A stretch of DNA of 64,000 nucleotides from Flavobacterium psychrophilum (GCA_945890865.1 CAMDDB010000004.1:124001-188000), one strand, 5' to 3'; shown: positions 15,801 through 23,719, counted from the first letter of the stretch. Translations and numbers: made by a program. Notes: generated from the letters alone by a model not told the origin.

Positions 15801-18392
15801 ATTATCGTTAATCCAAGACCAACTATTGAAGACCAAACTATCGTTATTTGTAGCGAACAAGGCTTCACATTAACTCCAGCTAATGGTGTACCCACAGCAA
15901 CAACTATTGTGCCTAGTGGAACAACGTATTCCTGGACAATTAATAGCAATGGGAATATTATAGGAGCTACTGCGGGTACAGGAGCGCAAATTAGCCAGAT
16001 GCTAATCAATACAAGAACTACTATTCAAACTATAGTTTACAACGTTATACCAACTGCAGGAAGTTGCCAAGGCAATCCGTTTACCATTACTGCTGTCGTT
16101 TATCCAAAACCTAATGTCCAATTTGACATTGTGAACCAAATCCTATGTAACAATTCAATATCAACTGCTGTTAACTTAAGTACATCTTTACCGGGCTCCA
16201 TTAACTTTGCTTGGACAGCATCAATTCCTGCAGGGATAAGTGGTGCAATTGCTTCAGGAACCAATTCAATACCCGCTCAAACGTTAGTTAATTCTACAAA
16301 CTTACCTTTAACTATTATTTATACAGCTGCAGCAACTTTTACTAGTAATGGTAATTCATGTACGGGAAGTGATGCTATTTATACCATAACTGTAAATCCA
16401 ACCTTTACCGCAAATGGAGTGGTTTCCAATTACAACGGATATAACCTAAGTGTATTTGGTGGTAATGATGGGTCGATCAATTTAACCGTTTTAGGTGGTT
16501 CTGGCACCTACACTTATAATTGGATAGGACCCAATAGTTTTACAGCTACTACTGAAGATCTTTCAGGATTAAGTGCTGGAACCTATACCGTTACAATTAC
16601 TGATGGGTATTGTGCTCCTATTGTCTTAACTTTTACACTTACACAGCCCCCAGAACTTCTAGCACAACAGGATACAGCTTTGACCATCAACTTAAATTGC
16701 TTTGGAGATTCAAACGGAGCGTTAGGAATACAAATTTTACAAGAGTCAGTAGGTCCCTATAACTATACCCTATTAAATAGTTCCAATACAGTAGTACAAA
16801 CCATAACCAATTCCACTGATTTAAATCCTCAATTCATTGGATTAACAGCGGGAACGTATGCTGTAGTTATTACAGATGCAAACGGCGGTACAAAAACACT
16901 TACAGGATTAGTGCTTACGCAACCAAACGATATTATAATCACCGCTACCGTTACCGAAATTACCTGCTATGGAGCTAACAACGCTTCGATTAACTTAAAT
17001 GTAACCGGTGGAACAGGTCCTTATCAAGCCAATTGGAGTACTTTGGCCACAGGATTTTTTCAAAATAATTTGGCTGCTGGAAATTATACCATAACGATTA
17101 CAGATGCGAATGGTTGTTCAAAACCAATAACAATAACGATTGTGGAAGCGCCCATTTTTACCATTAATCCGATAGTTACAAACATCTCTTGTTTTGGAGC
17201 TAATAATGGTAGTATTAACCTGAACTTAGTAGGCGGTCAAGCACCCGTATCATTAACTTGGAATGACGGAAGTACGGCTGGAGCGGTTCGGAATAATTTG
17301 GGACCAGGCACCTATACCGTTGCTATTTCTGATGGAACGCCTTGTTACATCAATAGAACATTTATCATAGTTGAGCCACAACCCTTGGTATTGAATGCTA
17401 CCATTCAAAATGCATTAGACTGTTTTAATGCCAGTAGTGGAGCTATAAATTTAGTGGTCTCAGGTGGAACACCACCATTTACCTATGTTTGGTCAAATGG
17501 TGCAACTTCAGAAGATATTACTGCTATTGCCAATGGAACTTATTCTGTAGTAGTAACCGACAGTAGAGGTTGTACCAAAACAGCTTCCTTTATCGTCTCA
17601 AGACCCTCACCACTATCCCTCATTTTGAATAAAACGACTCAAGTGAATTGCCCACTTGGCATTGTATCGAATTCATTTGAAGCACTAGTTTCTGGTGGTA
17701 TGGGACCTTATCAAATTAATTGGTCTAACGGAACTGTTTCTGGAGTCAATAATCAATTTATGACTACTAGTCAAAACGGTTTGATAACTGTTACCATAAC
17801 CGATGTTAATGGCTGTACGACTTCTGAAAGCGTAACACTCTCCAATCCAATAATTGGCAGTCCAGGATTTGGTCAAAATTCATTCGCTTACACAACATAT
17901 GGGTTGTATTCTATCAATGACCCAATACAATTTACAAATACAGCAACCGGAGATTATTTGAGTATTGCCTGGAATTTTGGTGACGGTATTTTTTCAACAG
18001 AAGAAAATCCAATTCACACGTATGTATTAGAAGGAGAATATGTAGTCACACAAACGGTTACCTATCCTTTAGGATGTATAAAAACAAATATCATTACACT
18101 CCTCATTACTAAAGGATATAAATTAATTATGCCGAATGGCTTTACCGCCAATTCAGATGGCATAAATGACCTATTTAAACCCGAATTTGAAGGCCTCGAA
18201 GCTATTTCAATAGAAGTGTATGATACCTGGGGAAATGTCATCTATTCCGAAAAAGAAGCCACTATTGTGGGATGGGATGGAAAAATAAATGGGGTTCCGG
18301 CTGAAAATGGAAACTATTACTATAAAGTAACCGGCACCACGTTTTATGGTGCTGTAATAGAAAAAAGCGGACCTTTTACCTTGATTAAATAA
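9855..18392 (+). CDS. Giant T9SS type B surface adhesin with PKD-like and SprB-like repeats
   Basis: 2845 residues. It begins with a TTG start: no ATG precedes the signal peptide (MIKLVKKSLFVLIFFLVPVLTLQAE), an in-frame stop lies six codons upstream, and a -7 box is 22 nt before it. Residues about 30-830 contain PKD and PKD-like domains (for example YAWSFPGGNS and YLWDFGSNPP). About 835-2180 hold roughly 14 modules of about 95 residues ending in FTITVNP, with a cysteine pair in each (CNG near the start, CSG near the end). About 2181-2665 hold six SprB-like repeats (GGTGPYQANWS, then LAAGNYTITITDANGC). One PKD domain follows (WNFGDGIFSTEENP). The last 93 residues are a gliding-motility/T9SS type B C-terminal signal (PNGFTANSDGINDLFKP, IEVYDTWGNVIY, GWDGKING and NGNYYYKV). 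It is exported by T9SS and probably used for surface attachment or gliding. The downstream PorP/SprF gene begins 1 nt after its stop. Confidence 0.9.
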   Translation: MIKLVKKSLFVLIFFLVPVLTLQAETSLLLTSFTANPAAVNGTVTICQGQSITYTNTSTNVGPSPTYAWSFPGGNSTFANSVGPHTITYATAGNYTTILSVNGVSSSVNVVVTASSPSTPLLSITPNLGWVVATFNNANYFNFCADGSTGGLFFFSTNSTNTNSTSQHIIDWGDGSPVSTYTTSNVLDEFHAYAANGIFQITYTVLLNSGCSSTRTYNVFIGANPSASIINNGVPVLCNPGSVQYSIIPGGQNTPGTIYSFQVNDNTPPQIFTHAQVTSPGFFVTHVFNTISCSTSSNINGTVYPNSFQASITVSNPCGTSSSAIGPINIQSKPIASILANPSNSQICVNTAVLFTDTTTPGTNIGSSPTFTCSQTYKRYWQITGPAGLLSSGASGVLAANPYVTVVGNLGFNGTFPNNPSIWTSTATNTLNITFNTPGTYSITIFTSGANNCGITSETKTICVNPEVIADFTASATTGCVPTTVTLDNLSSLPGCSNTNVYSWQVTPSNPDNCPSATTPGSSFTSGNATSFEPEITFTSAGVYIVQLTTSLQNAIAGTLCQPDVKTRTITIKDKPRTTLTPQTICEGSTITLNPTVFNCYATQAVTYLWDFGSNPPASISSTTAANPTVTFATAGTYTYTLTLTNECGSNTFTSSIVVNPAVQITASGPSATCLNTAIPLSGSITGATTLGTWTASITGGTFTPNSTTLSPTYTPPANYTGTITFTLTSADPAGPCPARTITFPVIVNAQATAEAGTYNPVCQNGSIQLNGNVGGAASSGSWTSSNGGTFSDLNSLTSTFTPSSGFTGTVVLTLTTNDPPGPCNPESDTVTITVIPTPTINTISNVVVCQGGSVGPISFSGTSATNYSWTNSNPLIGLVASGTTAISFTATNTGTLPISGTITVTPFNTSGTTSCPGTPTTFTITVNPRGQVNTIPGQVVCNGDSVTIANFSTNNTGGTTTYAWTSSNAAVGLTTPGSGNLPVFTAINNTSAPISTTITVTPTFENGGVSCTGTTKTITITVNPTAQVAQPNNVVLCAGTAATAIPFATTTTGGTTTYNWTNNTTGIGLNGSGTGTLPVFTPINNTSSPIVATITVTPTFSNGGTNCTGPSKTFTLTINPVGQVNTVTNSTVCNGDTIPSVLFSTNNSGGTTTYNWTNSNTSIGLVASGSGNIASFIATNSGNSPVVATITVTPIFTNTNNCSGTPITFTITVNPAAKVSTVTNKTICNGNTLAAINFATTNTGGTISYSWTNDTPGIGLVATGTGNIPSFSATNTGTSPVVATIQVTPSYTNNGVSCSGTATTFTITVNPTAQVNAIANQILCNGTNTTAVVFSTNTTGGTTTYSWTNSNTAIGLPASGTGNINAFNVTNATASPITATITVTPSFSNGTPACSGPTQTFTITVNPSPVISFSPNNQAICSGATSALVNLSSTTSGATFSWTAVQPAGITGVITSGTNTIPVQTLVNSTNAPITITYTAVAATNDASACAGSTFNYSIIVNPRPSITESFANAICSGGAFSIIPTSSTLNNIPSGTTYSWSAPVVTNGLSGGASGTNQTTIGGTLINPTNAVQTATYTVTPVFTSCSGTAFTVVISVNPKPVIANVVPAAICSDAAFTVTPTNGSGNIVPTGTTYTWTISSNTNITGASASSASAITTISQTLTNTSTSAQTIIYTVTPTSGDTGNCVGSTFTITVVVNPKPLVVGAIRTICSGTAFSATPTNGSGSLVPSGTTYTWTTPVSTPVGAITGGTAQVTGTTTISQTLTNTTTAPATLEYTVIPTAGTCVGVPFTLTVTVNPTPTTLGLTNQTYCNGVTTSPIVFTNGVSGTTYAWTNSNTAIGLIAAGTGNIPVFTPTNGGTAPITATLSVIATANGCARVAETFTITVNPSPVISFSPNNQAICSGATSALVNLSSTTSGATFSWTAVQPAGITGVITSGTNTIPVQTLVNSTNAPITITYTAVAATNDASACAGSTFNYSIIVNPRPTIEDQTIVICSEQGFTLTPANGVPTATTIVPSGTTYSWTINSNGNIIGATAGTGAQISQMLINTRTTIQTIVYNVIPTAGSCQGNPFTITAVVYPKPNVQFDIVNQILCNNSISTAVNLSTSLPGSINFAWTASIPAGISGAIASGTNSIPAQTLVNSTNLPLTIIYTAAATFTSNGNSCTGSDAIYTITVNPTFTANGVVSNYNGYNLSVFGGNDGSINLTVLGGSGTYTYNWIGPNSFTATTEDLSGLSAGTYTVTITDGYCAPIVLTFTLTQPPELLAQQDTALTINLNCFGDSNGALGIQILQESVGPYNYTLLNSSNTVVQTITNSTDLNPQFIGLTAGTYAVVITDANGGTKTLTGLVLTQPNDIIITATVTEITCYGANNASINLNVTGGTGPYQANWSTLATGFFQNNLAAGNYTITITDANGCSKPITITIVEAPIFTINPIVTNISCFGANNGSINLNLVGGQAPVSLTWNDGSTAGAVRNNLGPGTYTVAISDGTPCYINRTFIIVEPQPLVLNATIQNALDCFNASSGAINLVVSGGTPPFTYVWSNGATSEDITAIANGTYSVVVTDSRGCTKTASFIVSRPSPLSLILNKTTQVNCPLGIVSNSFEALVSGGMGPYQINWSNGTVSGVNNQFMTTSQNGLITVTITDVNGCTTSESVTLSNPIIGSPGFGQNSFAYTTYGLYSINDPIQFTNTATGDYLSIAWNFGDGIFSTEENPIHTYVLEGEYVVTQTVTYPLGCIKTNIITLLITKGYKLIMPNGFTANSDGINDLFKPEFEGLEAISIEVYDTWGNVIYSEKEATIVGWDGKINGVPAENGNYYYKVTGTTFYGAVIEKSGPFTLIK
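14053..14371 (+). repeat. 319-bp internal duplication in the adhesin, copy 1
   Basis: Near-identical to 15502-15820: 3 differences in 319 bp, all synonymous (ACT/ACC, TCC/TCG, GCG/GCA). It encodes one complete PKD-like module starting NPSPVISFSPNNQ. The copies are 1449 bp (483 codons) apart and in frame, while other modules of the protein are far more diverged. Confidence 0.93.
15502..15820 (+). repeat. 319-bp internal duplication in the adhesin, copy 2
   Basis: Partner of 14053-14371, with sharp ends where similarity stops: before AAACCTTTACCATCACGG and after AATCCAAGACC. Four different modules lie between the copies, so this is not a simple tandem duplication of one unit. Confidence 0.93.
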
Positions 18393-18393
18393 A

Positions 18394-19395
18394 ATGACCA
18401 AAATATACAACTATATCGTAATAAGTATTTTACTGCTGAGCACAAACTGCTGGGCACAAGATCCTATTTTTACGCAGTACTTTTTAATTCCTGAGACTCA
18501 AAATCCTAGTTTTACTGGGTTTTTAGAATCGACAAGTGCAGGGGTTTTTCATCGCTCCCAATGGGTGAGTTTGAATTTAAAAGTAGACACCGATTATGCC
18601 TATTTTAGCACCTATTCTGAAGAAGCAAAAAGTGGTATTGGTGTTAATTTTCTTAACCATAGAGAATCATTTACAGGATACAATTATTTGCAAGCTAATG
18701 TGAACTATGCCTATAGTGTACAACTGGATTATGATTGGTATTTTAGACCTGGAATTGAAGTGGGCTATGGCAGTAAAAGTTTTGGTTTCCAAAATTTAGT
18801 ATTAGGTGACCAGATCAATATTGGAAATGAAACCATCAATCCCATCAGTATTGATCCACTTCAAGCTGTAAATAGACTGCATTTTTTAGATATCTCTGCA
18901 GGATTATTGTTTCACAATACTAATTATTGGATTGGAACCTCTGTAAAACACTTGAACCGCCCTAACATTTCTTTGGTTGAGGAAGGAAATATCCCCTTAG
19001 ACATGTTTTTTAGTGTAACTACTGGATATGAATTTGACATCGCATCGTATGTAGATCCTGTCTTTTTACCCTACGAAACACGAATGATGCTGACAGCCAA
19101 TTTTATGAAACAAGCCCAGTATAATAGATTAGATATTGGAACAGCGTTAATTTTCAATAATTTGTCCTTAGGAAGTACTTTTGCCCTAAATCCAATGCCC
19201 AAAAGTTCAACCAGCCCTCTATTAACGTCGGTTAACTTTTTCACGGGATTGCAATATGAGAATTTTAAAATAGGATTATCCTACGATGCCATTACGTCAA
19301 AAATTGGAAAATCGGGCGGTACTTTTGAACTGGGATTGGTGTACCAATTTGATTTGGATGCCCGCAAATGTTTTGGCTGTCCAATTAACGAATAA
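18394..19395 (+). CDS. PorP/SprF family type IX secretion membrane protein
   Basis: 333 residues. The signal peptide (ending NCWAQ) is followed by the family signature DPIFTQYFLIPETQNPSFTG, where most members have DPQFSQYMFNPLAYNPAYAG, and by a barrel-like strand pattern. SprF of F. johnsoniae is needed to secrete its partner adhesin SprB, and PorP/SprF paralogues usually sit next to a type B C-terminal-domain adhesin. Here the ATG begins 1 nt after the adhesin stop, so the two form an operon and are most likely a dedicated secretion pair. The C-terminal end carries a cysteine pair (CFGC). The gene ends 2 nt from the stop of converging recR, with no terminator between. Confidence 0.88.
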   Translation: MTKIYNYIVISILLLSTNCWAQDPIFTQYFLIPETQNPSFTGFLESTSAGVFHRSQWVSLNLKVDTDYAYFSTYSEEAKSGIGVNFLNHRESFTGYNYLQANVNYAYSVQLDYDWYFRPGIEVGYGSKSFGFQNLVLGDQINIGNETINPISIDPLQAVNRLHFLDISAGLLFHNTNYWIGTSVKHLNRPNISLVEEGNIPLDMFFSVTTGYEFDIASYVDPVFLPYETRMMLTANFMKQAQYNRLDIGTALIFNNLSLGSTFALNPMPKSSTSPLLTSVNFFTGLQYENFKIGLSYDAITSKIGKSGGTFELGLVYQFDLDARKCFGCPINE

Positions 19396-19397
19396 AT

Positions 19398-20015
19398 TTA
19401 TTGCTTGATTGCGGTTTCAAAAGGAATGCGGTGGAGTAAACTTCTGCCAAGGGTTATTTCGTCGGCATATTCTAATTCGTCTCCCACTGAAATTCCACGG
19501 GCAATCGTTGACATCTTAACGGTAAAGTCTTTCAGTTGTTTGTAGATATAGAAGTTGGTGGTATCGCCTTCCATCGTAGAACTCAATGCAAAAATAATTT
19601 CGGAAACACTTCCTACTTTTACCTTTTCAACTAATGAAGTGATTTTTAATTGCGAGGGACCAATGCCTTCAATTGGCGATATTTTACCGCCTAAGACATG
19701 GTAAACTCCTTTGAACATGTTTGTATTTTCGATAGCCATAACATCGCGCACATCTTCCACTACACAAATAATAGATCGATCTCGAGCAGCGTTAGAACAA
19801 ATGGTACAAATTTTATCATCGGAAATCGTGTGACAAGTACTGCAAAACTGAACGTCTTTACGCATTGTAGCTAAGGCCTCGGCAAGAGCGGCTGTTTGGT
19901 CTAGCGGCTGTTTTAGTAAATGCAATACCAATCGCAAGGCCGTACGTTTTCCGATTCCTGGCAACTGTGCCATTTCATTCACAGCGTTCTCTAATAATTT
20001 TGAAGGCAATTCCAT
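19398..20015 (-). CDS. recR: Recombination protein RecR
   Basis: 205 residues, the usual length. RecR works with RecF and RecO to load RecA on gapped DNA. The sequence shows an N-terminal helix-hairpin-helix region ([12 protein letters not shown]), a four-cysteine zinc finger ([16 protein letters not shown]) and a Toprim domain ([15 protein letters not shown]). The C-terminal part has the conserved [23 protein letters not shown] -7 box lies only 4 nt before the start codon. The gene converges tightly on the PorP/SprF gene. Confidence 0.97.
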   Translation of the reverse strand: MELPSKLLENAVNEMAQLPGIGKRTALRLVLHLLKQPLDQTAALAEALATMRKDVQFCSTCHTISDDKICTICSNAARDRSIICVVEDVRDVMAIENTNMFKGVYHVLGGKISPIEGIGPSQLKITSLVEKVKVGSVSEIIFALSSTMEGDTTNFYIYKQLKDFTVKMSTIARGISVGDELEYADEITLGRSLLHRIPFETAIKQ

Positions 20016-20019
20016 TTCA

Positions 20020-20027
20020 CAAAAGTA
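20020..20027 (-). promoter_or_regulatory. -7 box of recR, 4 nt from its start codon
   Basis: TACTTTTG on the minus strand, then TGAA, then the ATG at 20015. No good -33 TTG is visible. The spacing matches that seen at the UpxY-like, rlmB and TPR genes and implies a nearly leaderless message. Confidence 0.55.
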
Positions 20028-20105
20028 ACAAATTTTAGGCGTTAGATAATTTGAAAATGTGAAGATTATTTATGTAAATTGCTACCACTAAAAATAAGTA
20101 GAAAA

Positions 20106-21608
20106 ATGAGTCCATTTGCCATATTGTTGTTAATCATTGTTTATTTTGGTTTGTTGTTTATTATTTCCCACTTTGTAAGTAAAAAAGATAGTGGAAATGA
20201 TACTTTTTTTAAAGCCAATAAAAACTCGAAATGGTATTTAGTGGCCTTTGGCATGATTGGAACAGCCTTGTCTGGGGTTACTTTTATTTCGGTTCCTGGC
20301 GAAGTAGGAAATCCTGATCTGCAGTTCAAATACTTCCAATTTGTTTTGGGGAACGCTATAGGTTTTTTAATCATTGCCAAAGTGTTGTTGCCCTTATATT
20401 ATCGGATGAACCTTACTTCTATTTATGGCTATATCGAACAACGCCTGGGGACTGTAAGCTACAAAACCTCAGCTACTATTTTTTTAATTAGTAGAACAAT
20501 TGGATCGTCCTTTAGACTGTATTTGGTTGTTATTGTACTGCAACGCTACGTGTTTGACTTTTACAACATTCCCTTTGCTTTAACAGTTTTAATTTCATTG
20601 GCACTAATTTTTGCTTACACTTATAAAGGCGGTTTAAAAACAATTATTATTACCGATACCTTGCAAACATTTTTCTTAGTCTCGTCGGTATTTTTAACCC
20701 TATTTTTTATTTGCAAACACCTTGATTTAAGTTTCTTTGAAGCCTTTGAAACGGTAAAAGAAAGTAACTATTCCAAAATATTCTTTTTTGACGATTACCA
20801 AAACGGTAATTATTTTTGGAAACAACTGTTGGGTGGAATTTTTGTAACCATTGCCATGGTAGGATTGGATCAAGATTTAATGCAAAAGAATTTAAGCTGT
20901 GCCACCATCGGTGAAGCTCAAAAAAACATGTTTACCTTTACAGGAATCTTTGTAATCATAAACCTTTTCTTTTTAAGTGTTGGAGCGCTTTTATATATCT
21001 ATGCTGCAAAAAACGGAATTGAAATTCCACTTGACTTAGTTTCTGGAAAACCTCGAACCGACTTATTATTTCCTGAAATCGCTTTTCATCACTTAACTTT
21101 AGTGCCGGCTATCGTTTTCTTATTGGGATTAACTGCGGCAACATTTGCCACTACTGATTCTGCCTTAACGGCCTTAACGACTTCATTTTGTGTAGACTTT
21201 TTAGGCATGGATAAAGCGGCAAATCAAAACAAACCCAACATTGTGAGAAACCGACATTTAGTGCATATTGGATTTTCACTTTTGATGTTTTTTGTGATAT
21301 TAATTTTCAATTCGCTCACCGATCAATCGGTGGTATCGATGATATTTACTGTAGCCAGTTATACCTATGGACCGCTTCTTGGGTTGTATGCTTTTGGATT
21401 ATTTATGAAATCAAAAACCGTTCACGACAAACTAGTTCCTGTAGTTTGTGTGGTGGCACCCCTGATTACGTTTTGGATCAATAGCCATGCTACCGAATGG
21501 TTTTCGGGATATGTATTTTCTGTAGAAATCATCATCGTTAACGGACTTATTACCTTTTTAGGCTTACTACTCATAAGTAAATCCACTCAAGAAAACACCC
21601 GTTATTAA
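20106..21608 (+). CDS. Sodium:solute symporter (SSS family)
   Basis: 500 residues from the ATG at 20106. Thirteen or so hydrophobic helices cover the protein, starting with FAILLLIIVYFGLLFIISHFV. Family features are the first loop with SKWYLVAFGMIGTALSGVTF, the AYTYKGGLKTIIITDTLQ segment after helix 5, and the FATTDSALTALTTSF segment near the sodium site. It uses the sodium gradient to import a solute at the inner membrane, and the substrate is not clear from sequence. The open frame extends 9 codons upstream from a TTG, but the ATG is the better start. Its stop codon shares TTAA with the stop of the converging CoA-binding gene. Confidence 0.88.
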   Translation: MSPFAILLLIIVYFGLLFIISHFVSKKDSGNDTFFKANKNSKWYLVAFGMIGTALSGVTFISVPGEVGNPDLQFKYFQFVLGNAIGFLIIAKVLLPLYYRMNLTSIYGYIEQRLGTVSYKTSATIFLISRTIGSSFRLYLVVIVLQRYVFDFYNIPFALTVLISLALIFAYTYKGGLKTIIITDTLQTFFLVSSVFLTLFFICKHLDLSFFEAFETVKESNYSKIFFFDDYQNGNYFWKQLLGGIFVTIAMVGLDQDLMQKNLSCATIGEAQKNMFTFTGIFVIINLFFLSVGALLYIYAAKNGIEIPLDLVSGKPRTDLLFPEIAFHHLTLVPAIVFLLGLTAATFATTDSALTALTTSFCVDFLGMDKAANQNKPNIVRNRHLVHIGFSLLMFFVILIFNSLTDQSVVSMIFTVASYTYGPLLGLYAFGLFMKSKTVHDKLVPVVCVVAPLITFWINSHATEWFSGYVFSVEIIIVNGLITFLGLLLISKSTQENTRY

Positions 21609-21961
21609 TATTGATGGGTTGCTAATAAAACTAAGGTACAAGCGACTTCATATTGAATATTATTGGCCTCAAGCAGTTTGTAAAATGCTGGATTTTCGGT
21701 CCCAGGATTAAAAATAACCCGTCTGGGTTTTAAAGATAAAACGTAGTCATAATAGTCTTCTTGAGCTTTGGGATTCAAATACATTGTTACGGTATCTATG
21801 GCTTGAAAATTCAATTTATCGGTTTCAATAGGAATATCAAAAGCCATTCCTTTTTTGGATCCAATGGCCACCACTTGATGGCTTTTATCGACTAGGTTGT
21901 GTATGGCTTTATAAGAATAGCGCTCTTTGTTTGTAGAAGCCCCAATTACTAATGTTTTCAT
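21605..21961 (-). CDS. CoA-binding domain protein
   Basis: 118 residues making up a single Rossmann-like CoA-binding domain (CoA_binding_2 type). The start is MKTLVIGASTNKERYSYKA with a glycine-rich first loop, followed by VVAIGSKKG, then a conserved YLNPKAQ and FNPGTENPAF. Members are small cytosolic proteins whose exact role is mostly unknown; the fold is like that of the succinyl-CoA synthetase alpha N-terminal domain. It is monocistronic and converges on the symporter with a 4-nt overlap, and its promoter region would be the 94 bp shared divergently with the MarC gene. Confidence 0.82.
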   Translation of the reverse strand: MKTLVIGASTNKERYSYKAIHNLVDKSHQVVAIGSKKGMAFDIPIETDKLNFQAIDTVTMYLNPKAQEDYYDYVLSLKPRRVIFNPGTENPAFYKLLEANNIQYEVACTLVLLATHQY

Positions 21962-22014
21962 GATCTATTTTTTTATAAAGTTATGAAATAATACGTATCG
22001 AGTGATATTTTTAT

Positions 22015-22042
22015 TTGACTCTAAATTTGTTTTGTATCTTTA
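22015..22042 (+). promoter_or_regulatory. Promoter of the MarC-family gene
   Basis: TTG (22015-22017), 17 nt, and TATCTTTA (22035-22042). The last base of the -7 box is A instead of G, and the ATG follows 13 nt later. Confidence 0.55.
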
Positions 22043-22055
22043 CAAAAAATAAACT

Positions 22056-22679
22056 ATGGAAGTTTTCGTCTATTTATTTGCTGCACTTTTTTCGGTGTTA
22101 AATCCTATTGGAACCGTTCCAATTTTTGTTGGATTAACACAAGACTATACTAAGAAAGAACGTGCTAAAGTTTCACTTTGGACGGCTTTTAATGTTTTCC
22201 TTATTTTATTGGTCTCGTTTTTTGTGGGCCAATACGTATTGTCCTTTTTTGGTATTACCATTACGGCCTTACGCATTGCTGGCGGTATAATTATTGCTAG
22301 CTCTGGCTTTTCCTTGTTGAATGGAAGATTTTCAAAAAACAAAGGAATTAACAAAAAAGCAGAAGAAGAAGCGCACAATCGAAACGACATTGCTCTAACC
22401 CCTTTAGCGATGCCAATGCTCGCTGGACCGGGCTCCATATCTTTATTGATTGCCTATTATCAAGATCATCACAGTACAAGTGAAATCATTATTTCATCCA
22501 TCGCCATATTAGTGGTAGCCTTTACCATATACCTAGTGCTGAGAAGTGCCCATTATTTAGCTAAAATTTTAGGTGCTTCTGGAATTGTTGCTATTTCCAG
22601 AATCATTGGGTTTTTAACTATCGCTATTGGTATTCAATATATTATTAGTGCGGTATTGAGTATCGTTCGTGGCGTGTAA
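22056..22679 (+). CDS. MarC family integral membrane protein
   Basis: 207 residues with six predicted membrane helices. Family signatures are LFSVLNPIGTVPIFVGLT near the N-terminus, LRIAGGIIIASSGFSLL in helix 3, and TPLAMPMLAGPGSISLLI in the second half, which mirrors the NPxG motif of the first. MarC proteins were once linked to multiple antibiotic resistance in E. coli, but that role was not supported later, and some relatives may carry amino acids. The gene is monocistronic and its end is 28 nt from the converging ctlX-like gene. Confidence 0.9.
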   Translation: MEVFVYLFAALFSVLNPIGTVPIFVGLTQDYTKKERAKVSLWTAFNVFLILLVSFFVGQYVLSFFGITITALRIAGGIIIASSGFSLLNGRFSKNKGINKKAEEEAHNRNDIALTPLAMPMLAGPGSISLLIAYYQDHHSTSEIIISSIAILVVAFTIYLVLRSAHYLAKILGASGIVAISRIIGFLTIAIGIQYIISAVLSIVRGV

Positions 22680-22707
22680 ATATTACTGTGGTTTATTTTA
22701 TGTAAAG

Positions 22708-23643
22708 TTACTCCTTCTGTAAAAATACTTCGGCCATCATACAGCGAGCGCTTCCACCACCACAGGCTTCGATGGTGTCTAAACTAGAGCTAATAATTGT
22801 AACGTGTTCTTCTAATTGTGCCACTTGTTTTTTGGTCAGACTTTGATGTGCTGAAGCACTCATGACTAAAAAGCGTCGGTCATCGGTTCCTTTTACTTCT
22901 AACATGTTTCCAGCAAAATTATTTACCTGGTCTTCGGTAATTAAAATCACTTCTTTTTCGTCGCCTTTTAGACTGTCTAAGACCATTTTGCGTTCTTTTT
23001 TATCATCGATACAATCGGCGCAAATTACAGCAAAGGTTTCTCCTATACATAGAATTACATTGGTATGATAAATATGCTTTCTTGATCCATCAACTGTTTG
23101 AAACGCTTCAAAAATTACTGGCGTAAATTCAAAATCTTCACAAAACTCAATAAACAACTCTTCATCGGCTCTGGGCGACAAGGCACAATAAGCCTTCCCA
23201 TTAGCTCTATCTAAGACAATGCTCCCCGTTCCCTCCAAAAAAATAGCATCTTCTTCTGCCGAAGTATAATCCATTATTTCATTAATGATAAAACCTTCTG
23301 CTTCCAGTCGATCTAACACATCTTCTCTTCTTTCTAATCGACGATTCTCTGCAAACATAGGATACAAAACAACATCTCCGTTTTCATGAAATGAAATCCA
23401 GTTGTTAGGAAAAATACTGTCGGGAGTGTCTGGGCTAAGCGTATCATCCACAACAATAACGTTGAGTCCAATCGTTTTTAATTTTTGGACAAAAGTATCA
23501 AACTCTTCTTGGGCTTTAGCATTTACAGATGCTGGCGTTAAATTATCGAGTACTTTTTGGTAATAATTATTCACAGCAGTTTGCTCGTTCATACGAAAAG
23601 CTACCGGACGAATCATGACAATGGAGTTGGTGGTTTGGTTCAT
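22708..23643 (-). CDS. ctlX: CtlX-like guanidino/ureido-group hydrolase (amidinotransferase fold)
   Basis: 311 residues of the pentein (amidinotransferase/arginine deiminase) fold. It starts with IVMIRPVAFRMNEQTAVNNYYQ, has FPNNWISFHENGDVVLYPM with the substrate-binding aspartate/asparagine region and HTNVILCIG with the catalytic histidine, and ends GGGSARCMMAEVF with the catalytic cysteine at residue 301. The closest named relative I recall is CtlX, described in Francisella as needed for citrulline use, so the symbol is tentative. A second, distinct pentein enzyme lies directly upstream on the same strand, 76 nt away. The pair probably acts on arginine-related compounds in the cytosol. Confidence 0.78.
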   Translation of the reverse strand: MNQTTNSIVMIRPVAFRMNEQTAVNNYYQKVLDNLTPASVNAKAQEEFDTFVQKLKTIGLNVIVVDDTLSPDTPDSIFPNNWISFHENGDVVLYPMFAENRRLERREDVLDRLEAEGFIINEIMDYTSAEEDAIFLEGTGSIVLDRANGKAYCALSPRADEELFIEFCEDFEFTPVIFEAFQTVDGSRKHIYHTNVILCIGETFAVICADCIDDKKERKMVLDSLKGDEKEVILITEDQVNNFAGNMLEVKGTDDRRFLVMSASAHQSLTKKQVAQLEEHVTIISSSLDTIEACGGGSARCMMAEVFLQKE

Positions 23644-23664
23644 GTTTTTATGTTTATTGTTATT

Positions 23665-23697
23665 GGTTTATAGTTTTTGGTTTTTTAACAATAAACC
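23665..23697. repeat. Imperfect inverted repeat between the two hydrolase genes
   Basis: GGTTTAT and ATAAACC arms about 19 nt apart inside a stretch of words such as GGTTTATAG, TTTTTGG and CTAAAAACC. It lacks a clean U-tract and is more like low-complexity intergenic repeat than a terminator. Confidence 0.45.
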
Positions 23698-23719
23698 ATA
23701 GGCTAAAAACCACAAATAG

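Noticed and set aside
14053..15820. A CRISPR array or tandem satellite in the adhesin gene
   Set aside because: The repeats are in-frame coding modules of about 95 residues without short constant repeats and spacers.
23665..23697. A terminator between the two guanidino hydrolases
   Set aside because: The arms are short, the loop is long and A/T-rich on both sides, and the region is full of similar low-complexity words.
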